Part shown: positions 18,741-27,500 of the stretch, piece by piece
Layout of the letters: every line of letters begins with the position of its first letter
Position numbering within the stretch: position 1 is the stretch's first letter
Assembly (NCBI RefSeq): GCF_001282685.1
Contig: NZ_LN875035.1
Span: 2,094,001 to 2,158,000, forward strand
Length of the DNA stretch: 64,000 nucleotides
Reading direction: 5' to 3'
Origin: Niameybacter massiliensis
GTDB taxonomy: Bacteria; Bacillota; Clostridia; Lachnospirales; Cellulosilyticaceae
The notes under the pieces: generated by a model
The model's input: only the letters and a program-made list of their open reading frames with translations
Databases searched by the model: none
What the model was told of the DNA's origin: nothing
Translations under genes and position numbers: made by a program

Positions 18741-18769
18741 AGTATAACAAAACTAATTCTCCTCTTCAA
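18741..18769 (-). promoter_or_regulatory. Sigma-A promoter of L,D-transpeptidase gene
   Basis: Minus strand TTGAAG (18764-18769), 17 bp, TATACT (18741-18746); divergent from the mltG promoter about 50 bases away. Confidence 0.7.
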
Positions 18770-18791
18770 GTTGTATACAAAATTAAAATGA

Positions 18792-18820
18792 TTGAATTAT
18801 AGAGTCAAAATAGTTATAAT
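18792..18820 (+). promoter_or_regulatory. Sigma-A promoter of mltG
   Basis: Plus strand TTGAAT (18792-18797), exactly 17 bp, TATAAT (18815-18820), 30 bases before the mltG ATG and its AAAGGAGG ribosome site. Confidence 0.8.
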
Positions 18821-18849
18821 TTTATATAAATATATAAAGGAGGAAAAAG

Positions 18850-19947
18850 ATGAAGAAACACAAAATAATACGGCGTAAAATGTACAATTTACTCCTTTGC
18901 CTATTTCTTATTATTTTGGCAGCCTGTGGAGGCATTCTAGCTTTTTCAAAAACTTATAGCTATAGTTTTCATATTATTGATGAAAATAATATGCGCCCTA
19001 TGTCTTCAACCATTCGCGAATTATCTTTGACTATCACCTCTTCTACTACCATGGATGATGTCGCAAGCAAGTTATATGCTGAAGGTTTTATTGGAAATAA
19101 ATTTTGGTTCAAACTAGAATCTAAGCTATATAGCTATGACGATTGCCTTATACCGGGTACTTATCATATTGCTAGTACTATGACAAATGTTGAAATGCTT
19201 AAACTCTTTACAACCATACCAAAAGCTGAAGACGAAGTTCAGTTTACAATTCCTGAAGGCTTTAGCGTCTTACAAATTGCTAATCGATTAGATGATAAAA
19301 ATATTGTTTTAAAAGAAGACTTTCTTGATGCAATCAATAACAAAACTTTTGATTATCCTTTTTTAAGAGATCTTCCAGAAAATACACAATATCGTCTAGA
19401 AGGTTATTTGTTTCCCGATACCTATACCATCCATAAAGGTGCTTCAGCGGAAGAAATTATTATGATGATGCTTAATCGCTTTGCAGAAATCTCTAGTCGT
19501 TATACCCAGTACTTATATAGTTCTAACTATACGTTGTACGATATTTTAACCATTGCTTCTATTATTGAACGTGAAGCAAAACTTGATGAAGAAAGAGCAA
19601 CAATCTCTGGCGTTATTTATAACCGTCTCAACAATGAAATGCCTCTTCAAATGTGTTCAACCGTACAATATGCTATGGAAAAACGTAAAGTTACTTTAAC
19701 AAGTGAAGATTTAACGGTTGATTCTCCTTATAATACTTATCTTTACTCTGGCTTACCTGTTGGGCCTATTTGTTGCCCTGGTGAAAACGCTCTAGAAGCT
19801 GCATTTATACCTGAAGAAAATGACTTTTTCTACTTTGTACTAAAAAATTCTTCTGAAGGTTCACATGCTTTTAGCAGTACCGCTGAGGAACATGCAAGCT
19901 ATAAAGCTCAGTACAAGCAATCCCAAGATGTAAATTTTATTGATTAG
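18850..19947 (+). CDS. mltG: Endolytic murein transglycosylase MltG (YceG-like)
   Basis: 365 residues. An N-terminal membrane anchor (about 10-32) is followed by a LysM-like region and the YceG catalytic domain. IASIIEREAKLDEERATISGVIYNRL carries the presumed catalytic Glu, and the VDSPYNTYLYSGLPVGPICCPG block is diagnostic. The enzyme cuts nascent glycan strands and is thought to set their length. In B. subtilis the homologue yrrL lies in the ruvX-yrzB-trmR-trhP region; here the same genes are nearby but mltG is inverted and separated by sigK. Confidence 0.95.
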   Translation: MKKHKIIRRKMYNLLLCLFLIILAACGGILAFSKTYSYSFHIIDENNMRPMSSTIRELSLTITSSTTMDDVASKLYAEGFIGNKFWFKLESKLYSYDDCLIPGTYHIASTMTNVEMLKLFTTIPKAEDEVQFTIPEGFSVLQIANRLDDKNIVLKEDFLDAINNKTFDYPFLRDLPENTQYRLEGYLFPDTYTIHKGASAEEIIMMMLNRFAEISSRYTQYLYSSNYTLYDILTIASIIEREAKLDEERATISGVIYNRLNNEMPLQMCSTVQYAMEKRKVTLTSEDLTVDSPYNTYLYSGLPVGPICCPGENALEAAFIPEENDFFYFVLKNSSEGSHAFSSTAEEHASYKAQYKQSQDVNFID

Positions 19948-19991
19948 ATGCATAAAAGAAGAGGCAATAAAGCCTCTTCTTTTATGCATCT
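19946..19991. terminator. Perfect 20-bp bidirectional terminator between mltG and sigK
   Basis: AGATGCATAAAAGAAGAGGC, loop AATAAA, then its exact reverse complement. It begins inside the mltG stop codon, and sigK ends 62 bases further on the other strand, so it sits where two convergent transcripts meet. No long T tract follows; the arms themselves contain TTCTTTTA. Confidence 0.8.
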
Positions 19992-20052
19992 ACACACATC
20001 TAGCAAACTTATTTTATTACCTTGTTTATCTACTTCTGATAAGGCCTGACAG

Positions 20053-20715
20053 CTATTTCTTATTAAGTTCTTGGAATAATTTTTTAAGTGCTTTCTTCTC
20101 AATCCTTGATACATATGACCTAGAGATACCCATTTCTTCCGCTATTTCTCTTTGTGTTTTTTCCTCTGTATTGTCTAATCCATATCTTAATCTTAATATG
20201 AGCTTCTCTCTAGGCTTAAGTACGTGGCCAATTTTATCATACAATTTTTTTACTTCTATTCCAAAATCAACTTGATCAAAAATAGATTCATTCTCTGTAC
20301 ACAATACATCGAGTAAATTTATCTCATTTCCTTCTTTATCTACTCCAATGGGAGAATGAAGAGATGTCTCATTTTTCTGTTTCTTCGTTGAGCGAATGCT
20401 CATCAAAATCTCATTTTCAATACATCTTGCAGCATAGGTTGCAAGTCTTGTTCCTTTTGAAGTATCAAAAGAAGTAATTCCTTTAATTAAGCCAATGGTA
20501 CCGATAGAGATTAAATCATCCATATCTTTATTCAAATTGCTATACTTCTTAACAATGTGTGCCACTAAGCGTAAATTACGTTCAATGAGAATATTCTTTG
20601 CCTGGTCGTTTCCTGCACTTAGCTCATCCAAATAGTATTTTTCTTCTTCAGCTGTTAAAGGTTGCGGAAAAGAAGAAATGCTACTAAAATAAGAAAAACA
20701 AAAAAAAGGCAACAT
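20053..20715 (-). CDS. sigK: Sporulation sigma factor SigK (uninterrupted gene)
   Basis: 220 residues. Region 2 (LIERNLRLVAHIVKKYSN, DLISIGTIGLIKGITSFD, RLATYAARCIENEILM) and region 4 (TQREIAEEMGISRSYVSRIEKKALKKL) are clear. FPQPLTAEEE near residue 16, SLHSPIGVDKEGNEINLLDVL and the about 16-residue hydrophobic head identify SigK; the head could be a removable pro-sequence. It directs late mother-cell genes for spore coat and cortex. The gene is continuous, with no skin-type prophage splitting it. GGAGGTG sets the ATG at 20715. Confidence 0.93.
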   Translation of the reverse strand: MLPFFCFSYFSSISSFPQPLTAEEEKYYLDELSAGNDQAKNILIERNLRLVAHIVKKYSNLNKDMDDLISIGTIGLIKGITSFDTSKGTRLATYAARCIENEILMSIRSTKKQKNETSLHSPIGVDKEGNEINLLDVLCTENESIFDQVDFGIEVKKLYDKIGHVLKPREKLILRLRYGLDNTEEKTQREIAEEMGISRSYVSRIEKKALKKLFQELNKK

Positions 20716-20750
20716 TTCGGCACACCTCCATAAAAAATGGGTTCATACTT

Positions 20751-20778
20751 ATTGTATGAAGGTGTTACCAAAATGTGC
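20751..20778 (-). promoter_or_regulatory. Sigma-E/sigma-K type promoter of sigK
   Basis: Minus strand GCACATT (20772-20778), 13 bp, CATACAAT (20751-20758). The -10 matches the sigma-E consensus CATACA(A/C)T and, with the next A, the sigma-K CATA-N3-TA form. A 7-bp inverted repeat TTCATAC/GTATGAA (20742-20760) overlaps it and might bind SpoIIID-like factors. Confidence 0.75.
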
Positions 20779-20831
20779 CCGTACAATTTGATTTTTATTT
20801 TTTCTAGCTTATACTTTTTTTAAGACTCTTT

Positions 20832-22070
20832 TTAAAGAGGTTGTTCTTTACGTAAAAGAGCTGGTACACTTATTTCTTCTTCTACTTTAAATTTCACGAT
20901 TTGAAGTGGATGTGGTGCAGATTCTATTGTATTTCCCTCTTCATCCCACATTTCTTCAATTTTAACACTAATAAATGGTCTATCTGGTAATAAAATTTCC
21001 ACTGTATCCCCTACAGAGAATTTTCTACGTTGCTCAATAGTTACCATTTGTGTTTCTTTATCGTAATCAATAACCATTCCTGAGAAGTCATAGTTACGTA
21101 CATAAGAGTTATGTGTATACGTTTGATCCTCTGAAGTAGGTTTATGCTCATAGAATCCTGTTGAGAACTCTCTATGGCTTGCTTTACCTACTTCTTGAAG
21201 GAAGTAGCCTCTTTTCGCTTCAAAAGCTTCTGGATTTTCTAAGTAAGTATCTATTGCTTCACGATATGCTTTTATCACTGTTGCAACATAAAGTGGTGTT
21301 TTCATACGCCCTTCAATTTTAAAGCTATAGATACCACTTTCAACAAGTTCTGGAATATATTCGATCATACAAAGATCACGTGAGTTGTAGATGTAAGTAC
21401 CACGCTCATTTTCTTCTACTGGCATATACTCACCTGGACGTGTTTCTTCTACTACATGGTATTTCCATCTACATGGTTGTGCACATTCACCGTGGTTTGC
21501 ATCACGATTTGTCATGTAATTACTTAGAAGACATCTTCCTGAGTATGCCATACACATTGCACCATGTACAAAGGCCTCAAGTTCAATACTTTCTGGTAAA
21601 TGATCATGAATTGTTTTGATTTCTGGGAAAGATAATTCACGTGCAAGTACAATACGTTGTGCACCTTGTGCTGCCCAGAACTTAGCTGTATGGTAGTTAG
21701 TATTGTTTGCCTGTGTTGAAATATGAATCTCCATATTTGGAACAGCTTCTTTAGCTATCGCAAATACCCCTGGATCTGCTACAATAATCGCATCTGCACC
21801 CATTTCTTCAATTTCCATGAAGTATTCTTTCATCCCTTCAAAGTCATCATTGTGAGCGAAAATATTGGCTGTAACGTAAACTTGTACATTATGGTCATGA
21901 GCAAATTTAATTCCTTCACGCATTTCATCTGGTGTAAAGTTTTTAGCTTTAGCACGTAGGCCATAGCTTCCTCCACCCATATAAACTGCATCTGCTCCAT
22001 ATAATACTGCTATTTTTAAAGTTTCTAAACTACCTGCTGGTGCAAGTAATTCTACTTTTTTCTTTTTCAT
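20832..22070 (-). CDS. trhP: U32-family tRNA U34 hydroxylase, TrhP-like
   Basis: 412 residues. KKVELLAPAGSLETLKIAV at the N-terminus, HISTQANNTN, HGAMCMAYSGRCLLSNYMTNRDANHGECAQPCRW and SFKIEGRMK are the U32 signature with its cysteine set. In B. subtilis the homologue beside trmR (YrrO/TrhP2) makes 5-hydroxyuridine at the tRNA wobble base from prephenate. Its ATG region overlaps the stop of trmR, so the two are coupled and together would make 5-methoxyuridine. Confidence 0.9.
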   Translation of the reverse strand: MKKKKVELLAPAGSLETLKIAVLYGADAVYMGGGSYGLRAKAKNFTPDEMREGIKFAHDHNVQVYVTANIFAHNDDFEGMKEYFMEIEEMGADAIIVADPGVFAIAKEAVPNMEIHISTQANNTNYHTAKFWAAQGAQRIVLARELSFPEIKTIHDHLPESIELEAFVHGAMCMAYSGRCLLSNYMTNRDANHGECAQPCRWKYHVVEETRPGEYMPVEENERGTYIYNSRDLCMIEYIPELVESGIYSFKIEGRMKTPLYVATVIKAYREAIDTYLENPEAFEAKRGYFLQEVGKASHREFSTGFYEHKPTSEDQTYTHNSYVRNYDFSGMVIDYDKETQMVTIEQRRKFSVGDTVEILLPDRPFISVKIEEMWDEEGNTIESAPHPLQIVKFKVEEEISVPALLRKEQPL

Positions 22071-22738
22071 TATTGTTCCTCCTGCTTTTTATAACTTAAT
22101 GCTACACCGTCTCCAATAGGAATAACACTGCTGGTTAGACGATCATCATGTGTGATGGTATAAAGAAAATCTCTTAATCTTGCATGAGTTGTACGTTGTC
22201 TACGATCAATTAAATATCTTGACCTTGCTACTGTACCTTTGTGAAGTACATTATCAGTAATGAGTATACCGCCTGGACGTAATACACGAATACAGTGAGG
22301 CAAGAAATTAATATATTGTCCTTTAGCACAATCCATAAAAACAACATCATACTTTTCATCTTCTAATGTGGTCAGTACTTCTGCTGCATCGCCTTCTATA
22401 ATTTGAATTTTATCTTCTAAACCGGCGCGTTTTATATTTTTTGAAGCTGTTTCATACATATATGAAAAACGTTCAATTGTTATAATTTGACCTTCCTCTT
22501 CTAAAAACTGGCTCATAAGCATTGCCGAATAGCCTACTGCTGCCCCAATCTCAAGAATTTGTTTAGGTTTATGCATGGTTAAAAGTACTTTCATAAAATC
22601 TGCTACTTCTGGTTTTATAATTGGCCATGTTTCCTTTTCACATGCTGTTAACTGTTCAATTTCTAGCAACACACCCTCTGGTGGTGTATGTAGTGCACGA
22701 ATATATTGAACGATATAATCATAATTGATTTCACTCAT
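22070..22738 (-). CDS. trmR: O-methyltransferase family 3, TrmR-like
   Basis: 222 residues. A class I SAM-dependent fold: QILEIGAAVGYSAMLM binds SAM, YDVVFMDCAKGQYINFLPHC holds the metal-binding Asp, and GGILITDNVLHKGTV follows. In B. subtilis YrrM/TrmR methylates 5-hydroxyuridine-34 in tRNA to 5-methoxyuridine, and the gene is next to the hydroxylase gene, exactly as here. Without the neighbour the family assignment alone would allow catechol-type methyltransferases. Confidence 0.9.
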   Translation of the reverse strand: MSEINYDYIVQYIRALHTPPEGVLLEIEQLTACEKETWPIIKPEVADFMKVLLTMHKPKQILEIGAAVGYSAMLMSQFLEEEGQIITIERFSYMYETASKNIKRAGLEDKIQIIEGDAAEVLTTLEDEKYDVVFMDCAKGQYINFLPHCIRVLRPGGILITDNVLHKGTVARSRYLIDRRQRTTHARLRDFLYTITHDDRLTSSVIPIGDGVALSYKKQEEQ

Positions 22739-22796
22739 TGTTTTATCCTTTCTAATGCCAAATTAGGCAGGCTCAACTAGTCCTTCTCTATTCTAT

Positions 22797-22827
22797 AAAA
22801 AAACCTAGCAAAATGCTAGGTTTTTTT
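22797..22827 (-). terminator. Terminator after RNase J
   Basis: A7-CCTAGCA / TGCTAGG-T7 stem with a 3-base loop, overlapping the last bases of the RNase J gene. The A/T flanks allow termination on either strand. Confidence 0.88.
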
Positions 22828-24497
22828 TATACTTCCATTATAATCGGTAAAATCATAGGACTACGTTTTGTTTTTTGCCATACAAATTCTTTTAAATCAT
22901 CTTTAACAATGGTCTTAATTTGTGACCATTCTACAATGTGTTTTGTCTCACAGCGATCTAATGCTTTACGAACAACTACTCTCGCAGCATCCATAAGATT
23001 TTCTGCTTCTCGTACATACACGAAACCACGTGATATAATATCTGGTCCTGCTACCACTATACCTGATTCACGTTCTAGTGTCATGACAACAATTAATAAA
23101 CCATCTTGAGATAAGTGCTTACGGTCACGTAAAACGATATTTCCTACATCACCAACACCTAAGCCATCTACTAATATTTGACCTGAAGGTACAGTACCTG
23201 TTATCTTACAACTTTCACGAGTAAGCTCAATTACATCACCTACTGAAGCAAGTACGATATTGTCTTTGGGCATCCCCATTTCTACTGCGAGTTCTGCATG
23301 TTTTTGTAAATGCCTATATTCCCCATGAACAGGAATAAAATACTTTGGTCTTACCAATGCATGAATCAATTTTAATTCTTCCTGAGCCGCATGGCCTGAT
23401 ACATGTGTATCCTCTTGTATAACTGTTGCACCTTTTTTTGCTAGTTCATTGACTACTTTTGAAACTGTTTTTTCATTTCCTGGAATAGGTGTAGAGCTTA
23501 AAATAACTACATCACCTGGTTTAATTTCAAGTTGACGATGCTCTGAGGCTGCCATACGTGATAAGGCTGCCATTGGTTCACCTTGACTACCAGTCATAAT
23601 AATAACAATTTGTTCATCATTATAACGTTTTACATCATTGACATCAATTAAAGTTCCTTCTGGAATATCTAAATAGCCTAATTCACCAGCTGTCTTTGCT
23701 ACATTCACCATACTACGTCCTATTATAGCAACTTTACGTTTGAACTTATCTGCTGCATTAATAATTTGCTGAACACGATCTACATTAGAAGCAAAGGTTG
23801 CAACCATGATACGTTTATCTTGAGCTTTGTTAAAAATATCTTCAAACCTTAGTCCAACCATCTTTTCTGATTGAGTAAATCCTAAGCGTCCTACATTCGT
23901 ACTATCTGCTAATAATGCTAATACACCTTTCTTACCAAGCTCTGCTAAACGATGAAGGTCAATACTTTCTCCGCGGATTGGTGTATAGTCTACTTTAAAA
24001 TCTCCTGTATGGATAATAGTACCTACTGGCGTCCAAATAGATAACATCACTGCATCTGCAATACTATGATTTGATCTGATAAATTCTATTTTAAAACTAT
24101 TACCTAATTTAATTGTTTCACCTTGTGTGACATTGTGACGTTCTGTTGTGCGTAATAAATTGTGTTCTTTAAGTTTATTTTCTACTAAACCAATGGTAAG
24201 GCGTGTTCCATATAAAGGAACATTAAGCTCTTGTAAAATATAGGGTAAAGCACCAATATGATCTTCATGTCCATGTGTCAGTACAATCCCTCTAATTTTT
24301 TCATAGTTTTTAGTTAAATAAGTCACATCTGGAATCACTAAATCAATTCCTAGCATTTCGTCTTCTGGGAAAGCTAAGCCACAATCGACAACGATAATAT
24401 CTTCTTCATATTCAAACGCTGTCATATTTTTACCTATCTCACCCAGACCACCCAGAGGAATAATGCGTAACTTATTTTTTGCTTTTCTGGGCACCAA
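22827..24497 (-). CDS. rnj: Ribonuclease J
   Basis: 556 residues, standard length. A metallo-beta-lactamase/beta-CASP nuclease: HGHEDHIGALPY (metal site), NHSIADA, HTGDFKVD, DSTNVGR, ATFASNVDRVQQI, FIPVHGEYRHL, then the RNase J C-terminal domain. It is a 5' exonuclease and endonuclease in mRNA decay and RNA maturation. Only one copy is in the window; numbering (J1 or J2) cannot be decided. It follows the Fur-like gene by 15 bases. Confidence 0.96.
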   Translation of the reverse strand: MVPRKAKNKLRIIPLGGLGEIGKNMTAFEYEEDIIVVDCGLAFPEDEMLGIDLVIPDVTYLTKNYEKIRGIVLTHGHEDHIGALPYILQELNVPLYGTRLTIGLVENKLKEHNLLRTTERHNVTQGETIKLGNSFKIEFIRSNHSIADAVMLSIWTPVGTIIHTGDFKVDYTPIRGESIDLHRLAELGKKGVLALLADSTNVGRLGFTQSEKMVGLRFEDIFNKAQDKRIMVATFASNVDRVQQIINAADKFKRKVAIIGRSMVNVAKTAGELGYLDIPEGTLIDVNDVKRYNDEQIVIIMTGSQGEPMAALSRMAASEHRQLEIKPGDVVILSSTPIPGNEKTVSKVVNELAKKGATVIQEDTHVSGHAAQEELKLIHALVRPKYFIPVHGEYRHLQKHAELAVEMGMPKDNIVLASVGDVIELTRESCKITGTVPSGQILVDGLGVGDVGNIVLRDRKHLSQDGLLIVVMTLERESGIVVAGPDIISRGFVYVREAENLMDAARVVVRKALDRCETKHIVEWSQIKTIVKDDLKEFVWQKTKRSPMILPIIMEV

Positions 24498-24512
24498 AAC
24501 TACACCTCCATT

Positions 24513-24947
24513 TTACATATTTTTTGCACACGTTTCACAATAACCATAAAAAGTAACATTATGATTCATTACTTTAAAATTGTATTTATCTTCAATATGG
24601 GATTCGATTTCAGCAAGCAAATCATTTTCTACCTCAAATACTTTATTACATTTTGAACAAATCAAATGATGATGATGATGGTTTTCTTGATGACTTAGCT
24701 CAAATCTACTGCATCCTTCATCAAAATAAAGTTTATCGATAATGCCCATTTCCTCAAAAAGTTGTACTGTACGATAAACGGTTGCAAGGCCAATTTCAGG
24801 ATAGCGTGCTTTAACTAAGGTATAAAGTTCTTCAGTAGAAAGATGCTTTTCACAATTTTCTACTAAAATATCTAATACTGCCCTACGTTGTGTTGTTAGC
24901 TTACAACCTTTTTCCTTAAGTCTCTCTTTAAATGTTGCTGCATTCAT
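24513..24947 (-). CDS. Fur-family metalloregulator (Fur/PerR/Zur type)
   Basis: 144 residues. Winged-helix DNA-binding half (LTTQRRAVLDIL, HLSTEELYTLVK, IGLATVYRTVQLFEEMGII) and metal half with HHHHHLICSKC and YCETC, the structural Zn4 site and a His-rich sensor site. The sub-class (Fe, Mn/peroxide or Zn) cannot be read with certainty. The ATG at 24947 with GAGGGG eight bases upstream is preferred over a TTG seven codons earlier. It lies in the ireB-ruvX operon. Confidence 0.93.
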   Translation of the reverse strand: MNAATFKERLKEKGCKLTTQRRAVLDILVENCEKHLSTEELYTLVKARYPEIGLATVYRTVQLFEEMGIIDKLYFDEGCSRFELSHQENHHHHHLICSKCNKVFEVENDLLAEIESHIEDKYNFKVMNHNVTFYGYCETCAKNM

Positions 24948-24990
24948 CTTATTCGCCCCTCTAACCAATTCTTTTCCTTAATGTGTTTTA

Positions 24991-25236
24991 TTAAATTTCG
25001 ATATCGTATTCATCACTTTCCATAAGCGTTAAAGCTGCTTTTTGGAATTCATTATCATCTTCTACTAGCTCATAAGTAATCTCGTCACCATCATCAATAA
25101 TTTCTTTTAAGATGGTTGCGTTATCTTCTTCATCAGCTACTAATAAGTATTTGTGACCATCAATTACAGCATAATCAACGAGCTCAAATAAAATTGTTTC
25201 ACCTGTTAATTCATCAAAAAATTCTATTTTTTCCAT
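24991..25236 (-). CDS. DUF1292 family protein (YrzB-like)
   Basis: 81 residues, very acidic, the standard DUF1292 layout (FFDELTGETILFELVDYAVIDGHKYLLV). Conserved as the third gene after ireB and ruvX in many Firmicutes; no function is established. It has no Cys/His tail, unlike the copy at 13.4 kb. Confidence 0.92.
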   Translation of the reverse strand: MEKIEFFDELTGETILFELVDYAVIDGHKYLLVADEEDNATILKEIIDDGDEITYELVEDDNEFQKAALTLMESDEYDIEI

Positions 25237-25248
25237 AGTAATCCCCTT

Positions 25249-25668
25249 TTAGTAATGTGCATCTAAATAATTTTGTAAAATTAGTCCAGCTGCCATTTTA
25301 TCAATAACTTTTTTCCTCTTTTGCCTACTCATATCTGCACTAATCATAAGATTTTCTGCTTCCATTGTTGTAAGACGTTCATCCCATAATTCCACAGGTA
25401 AATTTAAGCTTGCTTCTAGTTTTTTCTTAAAGACAACTGTATGCTCACATCTTTCACCTTCAGTGTTATTCATATTCTTTGGATAGCCTAATACAATCTT
25501 TTCTACTTTATATTCTATACAAATCTCTTGTATTCTATTTATGGTTGGTTTGAGATTATAAGTATCAGTTCGTCTAATAATTTCTAAGCCTTGTGCTGTT
25601 AAACCTAAAGGATCACTTACAGCTACGCCTGTCGTTTTTGTTCCAAAATCTAGTCCTAATATGCGCAA
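25249..25668 (-). CDS. ruvX: Putative pre-16S rRNA nuclease RuvX/YqgF
   Basis: 139 residues. RNase H-like fold: [22 protein letters not shown] at the N-terminus, [16 protein letters not shown], and [17 protein letters not shown]. coli YqgF matures the 16S rRNA 5' end; the older name suggests a resolvase. Between ireB and DUF1292, matching the conserved Firmicutes cluster. Confidence 0.95.
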   Translation of the reverse strand: MRILGLDFGTKTTGVAVSDPLGLTAQGLEIIRRTDTYNLKPTINRIQEICIEYKVEKIVLGYPKNMNNTEGERCEHTVVFKKKLEASLNLPVELWDERLTTMEAENLMISADMSRQKRKKVIDKMAAGLILQNYLDAHY

Positions 25669-25701
25669 ATTCGAATAACCTCCTATACGTGGTCCTTCAT
25701 C

Positions 25702-25953
25702 TTATTTTTTTAAATAATAAGCTACAAGTTCCTCTAATATTTCGTCTCTTTCTAGTTTTCTAATCTTATTGCGTGCTCCATTGTGACTTGTAATATAGGT
25801 AGGATCTCCTGACATAATATATCCTACAATTTGATTAATAGGATTATATCCTTTTTCATTTAATGCCATATAAACATCCATTAATATATCACGTGTTGAT
25901 GCCTTTTCAGGCATATCAAAATGAAATTGCACAGTTTCGTTAAAATTCTTCAT
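25702..25953 (-). CDS. ireB: IreB family regulatory phosphoprotein
   Basis: 83 residues (DUF965). [53 protein letters not shown] are nearly invariant in the family. In Enterococcus IreB is a substrate of the IreK Ser/Thr kinase, phosphorylated on N-terminal threonines, and modulates cephalosporin tolerance; a role in wall-stress signalling is inferred here. The ATG at 25953 follows GGAAGG by eight bases; a GTG nine bases upstream is the alternative. Confidence 0.94.
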   Translation of the reverse strand: MKNFNETVQFHFDMPEKASTRDILMDVYMALNEKGYNPINQIVGYIMSGDPTYITSHNGARNKIRKLERDEILEELVAYYLKK

Positions 25954-26039
25954 TTGCATCACCTTCCAATATTTACACTTTCTATCTTAGCTATATGATA
26001 ATACAATCCTAGCCTATATGCAAATACAAAATCATCGTA

Positions 26040-27350
26040 TTAATCGATACATTTTCCTTCTAAAGCTTCTCCTACTTTACATTCAACATGTACAGTTTTT
26101 AAAGTATTCACGAGGTTGTCTGATGTCACTACTTCTACCTTAATGTAATTACTTGTATAACCATGTGCCTTACCTGCTTCTGACTTTTCAAATAAGACTT
26201 CCATATTTGTTTCTACAAATTGTTCCATAAAAGCATGTTGTGATGCATCTGTTATCACTTTTAGTGCTTTAAGGCGCTCATCTTTTGCTTGACTATCTAA
26301 TTGCTCTTTCATCTTTGCTGCTACTGTGCCTTCACGTACTGAGTATGGGAATAGATGAACTTGAGCAAAACCTATTTCACGTGCAAATTGAGCTGTTTCT
26401 TCAAATTCTTCTTTTGTTTCTCCAGGGAACCCTACAATAATGTCCGTTGTAATCGCTACATCTGGCCAGATCCTTCTCAGTTCTTCAACACTTTGTCTAT
26501 ATTCTTCAGTTGTGTACTTACGATTCATACGTTTCAGTACGGTATCCGAACCACTTTGTAAAGAAAGATGGAAATGATGACAAAGCTTAGGAAGTTTTGC
26601 GATAGCTTCTAAAAATTCCTGTGTAACAACAACTGGCTCAATAGAACTTAATCTGATACGTTCCAATCCTTCTAAATCATGAATAGCAGAAATAGCCTCA
26701 ATAAGCGATGTATTACCTAAATCTTTCCCATAAGAAGCTACATGTATTCCTGTTAAGATAATTTCTTTAAAACCAGCTTCTATAAGTCGTTTAGCCTCTT
26801 GAATTACATTTTCTATTTTACGGCTACGAATTTTTCCTCTTACATAAGGAATAATACAGTAAGTGCAATAATTATTGCAGCCCTCTTGAATTTTTAAATA
26901 GGCCCTTGTATGTTCGCCCATATTACTAATATGCAGTTCTTCAAATTCTTCTACATCCATAATATTACCAACAAAGTTATATTCTTCTTGATTCATCTTA
27001 TAGTTTTCTACAAGTTGAATAATTTCATTTCGCTTATTAGTTCCTACAATTAAATCTACCTCTGGTACATCTATTTTAATTTGTTCACCAGCTGCTTGTG
27101 CATAGCATCCCATAGCAATTAAAACACTATTAGGATTCAATTTTTTAGTTTTTCTAAGCATTTGTCTACATTTACGATCACTTAAGTGGGTTACTGTACA
27201 TGTATTAACAATATAAACATCTGCTTTTTCATCAAATGCAACTTCTTCATAACCTTCAGCTTTAAATAATTCTACAACTGCTTCTGTATCATATTGGTTA
27301 ACTTTACATCCTAAAGTAAATGTACTAATTCTTTTTGGTTGGAAATCCAT
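26040..27350 (-). CDS. mtaB: tRNA (t6A37)-methylthiotransferase MtaB
   Basis: 436 residues. A methylthiotransferase domain (TLGCKVNQYDTEAV, VNTCTVTHLSDRKCRQ, AMGCYAQ), a radical SAM core with the CxxxCxxC cluster in EGCNNYCTYCIIPYVRGK, and a C-terminal TRAM-like region. It converts t6A37 to ms2t6A37 in tRNA. Two Fe-S clusters are expected from the two cysteine sets. It is the last clearly chromosomal gene before the prophage and heads the operon through RNase J. Confidence 0.95.
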   Translation of the reverse strand: MDFQPKRISTFTLGCKVNQYDTEAVVELFKAEGYEEVAFDEKADVYIVNTCTVTHLSDRKCRQMLRKTKKLNPNSVLIAMGCYAQAAGEQIKIDVPEVDLIVGTNKRNEIIQLVENYKMNQEEYNFVGNIMDVEEFEELHISNMGEHTRAYLKIQEGCNNYCTYCIIPYVRGKIRSRKIENVIQEAKRLIEAGFKEIILTGIHVASYGKDLGNTSLIEAISAIHDLEGLERIRLSSIEPVVVTQEFLEAIAKLPKLCHHFHLSLQSGSDTVLKRMNRKYTTEEYRQSVEELRRIWPDVAITTDIIVGFPGETKEEFEETAQFAREIGFAQVHLFPYSVREGTVAAKMKEQLDSQAKDERLKALKVITDASQHAFMEQFVETNMEVLFEKSEAGKAHGYTSNYIKVEVVTSDNLVNTLKTVHVECKVGEALEGKCID

Positions 27351-27441
27351 ATATTTGCCTCCATCTATCTCTTTAAATAATTTTATATATTAAGGAAGTA
27401 ACTTATTTTTATAATCTACTTTTATCCTTTTATTCTTTATT

Positions 27442-27469
27442 AGTATACTATACATAACACTCTTGTCAA
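27442..27469 (-). promoter_or_regulatory. Sigma-A promoter of the mtaB operon
   Basis: Minus strand TTGACA (27464-27469), 16 bp, TATACT (27442-27447), with a leader of about 90 bases before mtaB. Confidence 0.75.
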
Positions 27470-27480
27470 AGGCAACAAAA

Positions 27481-27500
27481 GGTAGAGTTTATCCTCTACC
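27481..27500 (-). terminator. Hairpin/terminator upstream of mtaB promoter
   Basis: GGTAGAG / CTCTACC stem followed by TTTTGTTG on the minus strand. It would shield the mtaB promoter from transcripts arriving from the prophage side. Confidence 0.5.
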
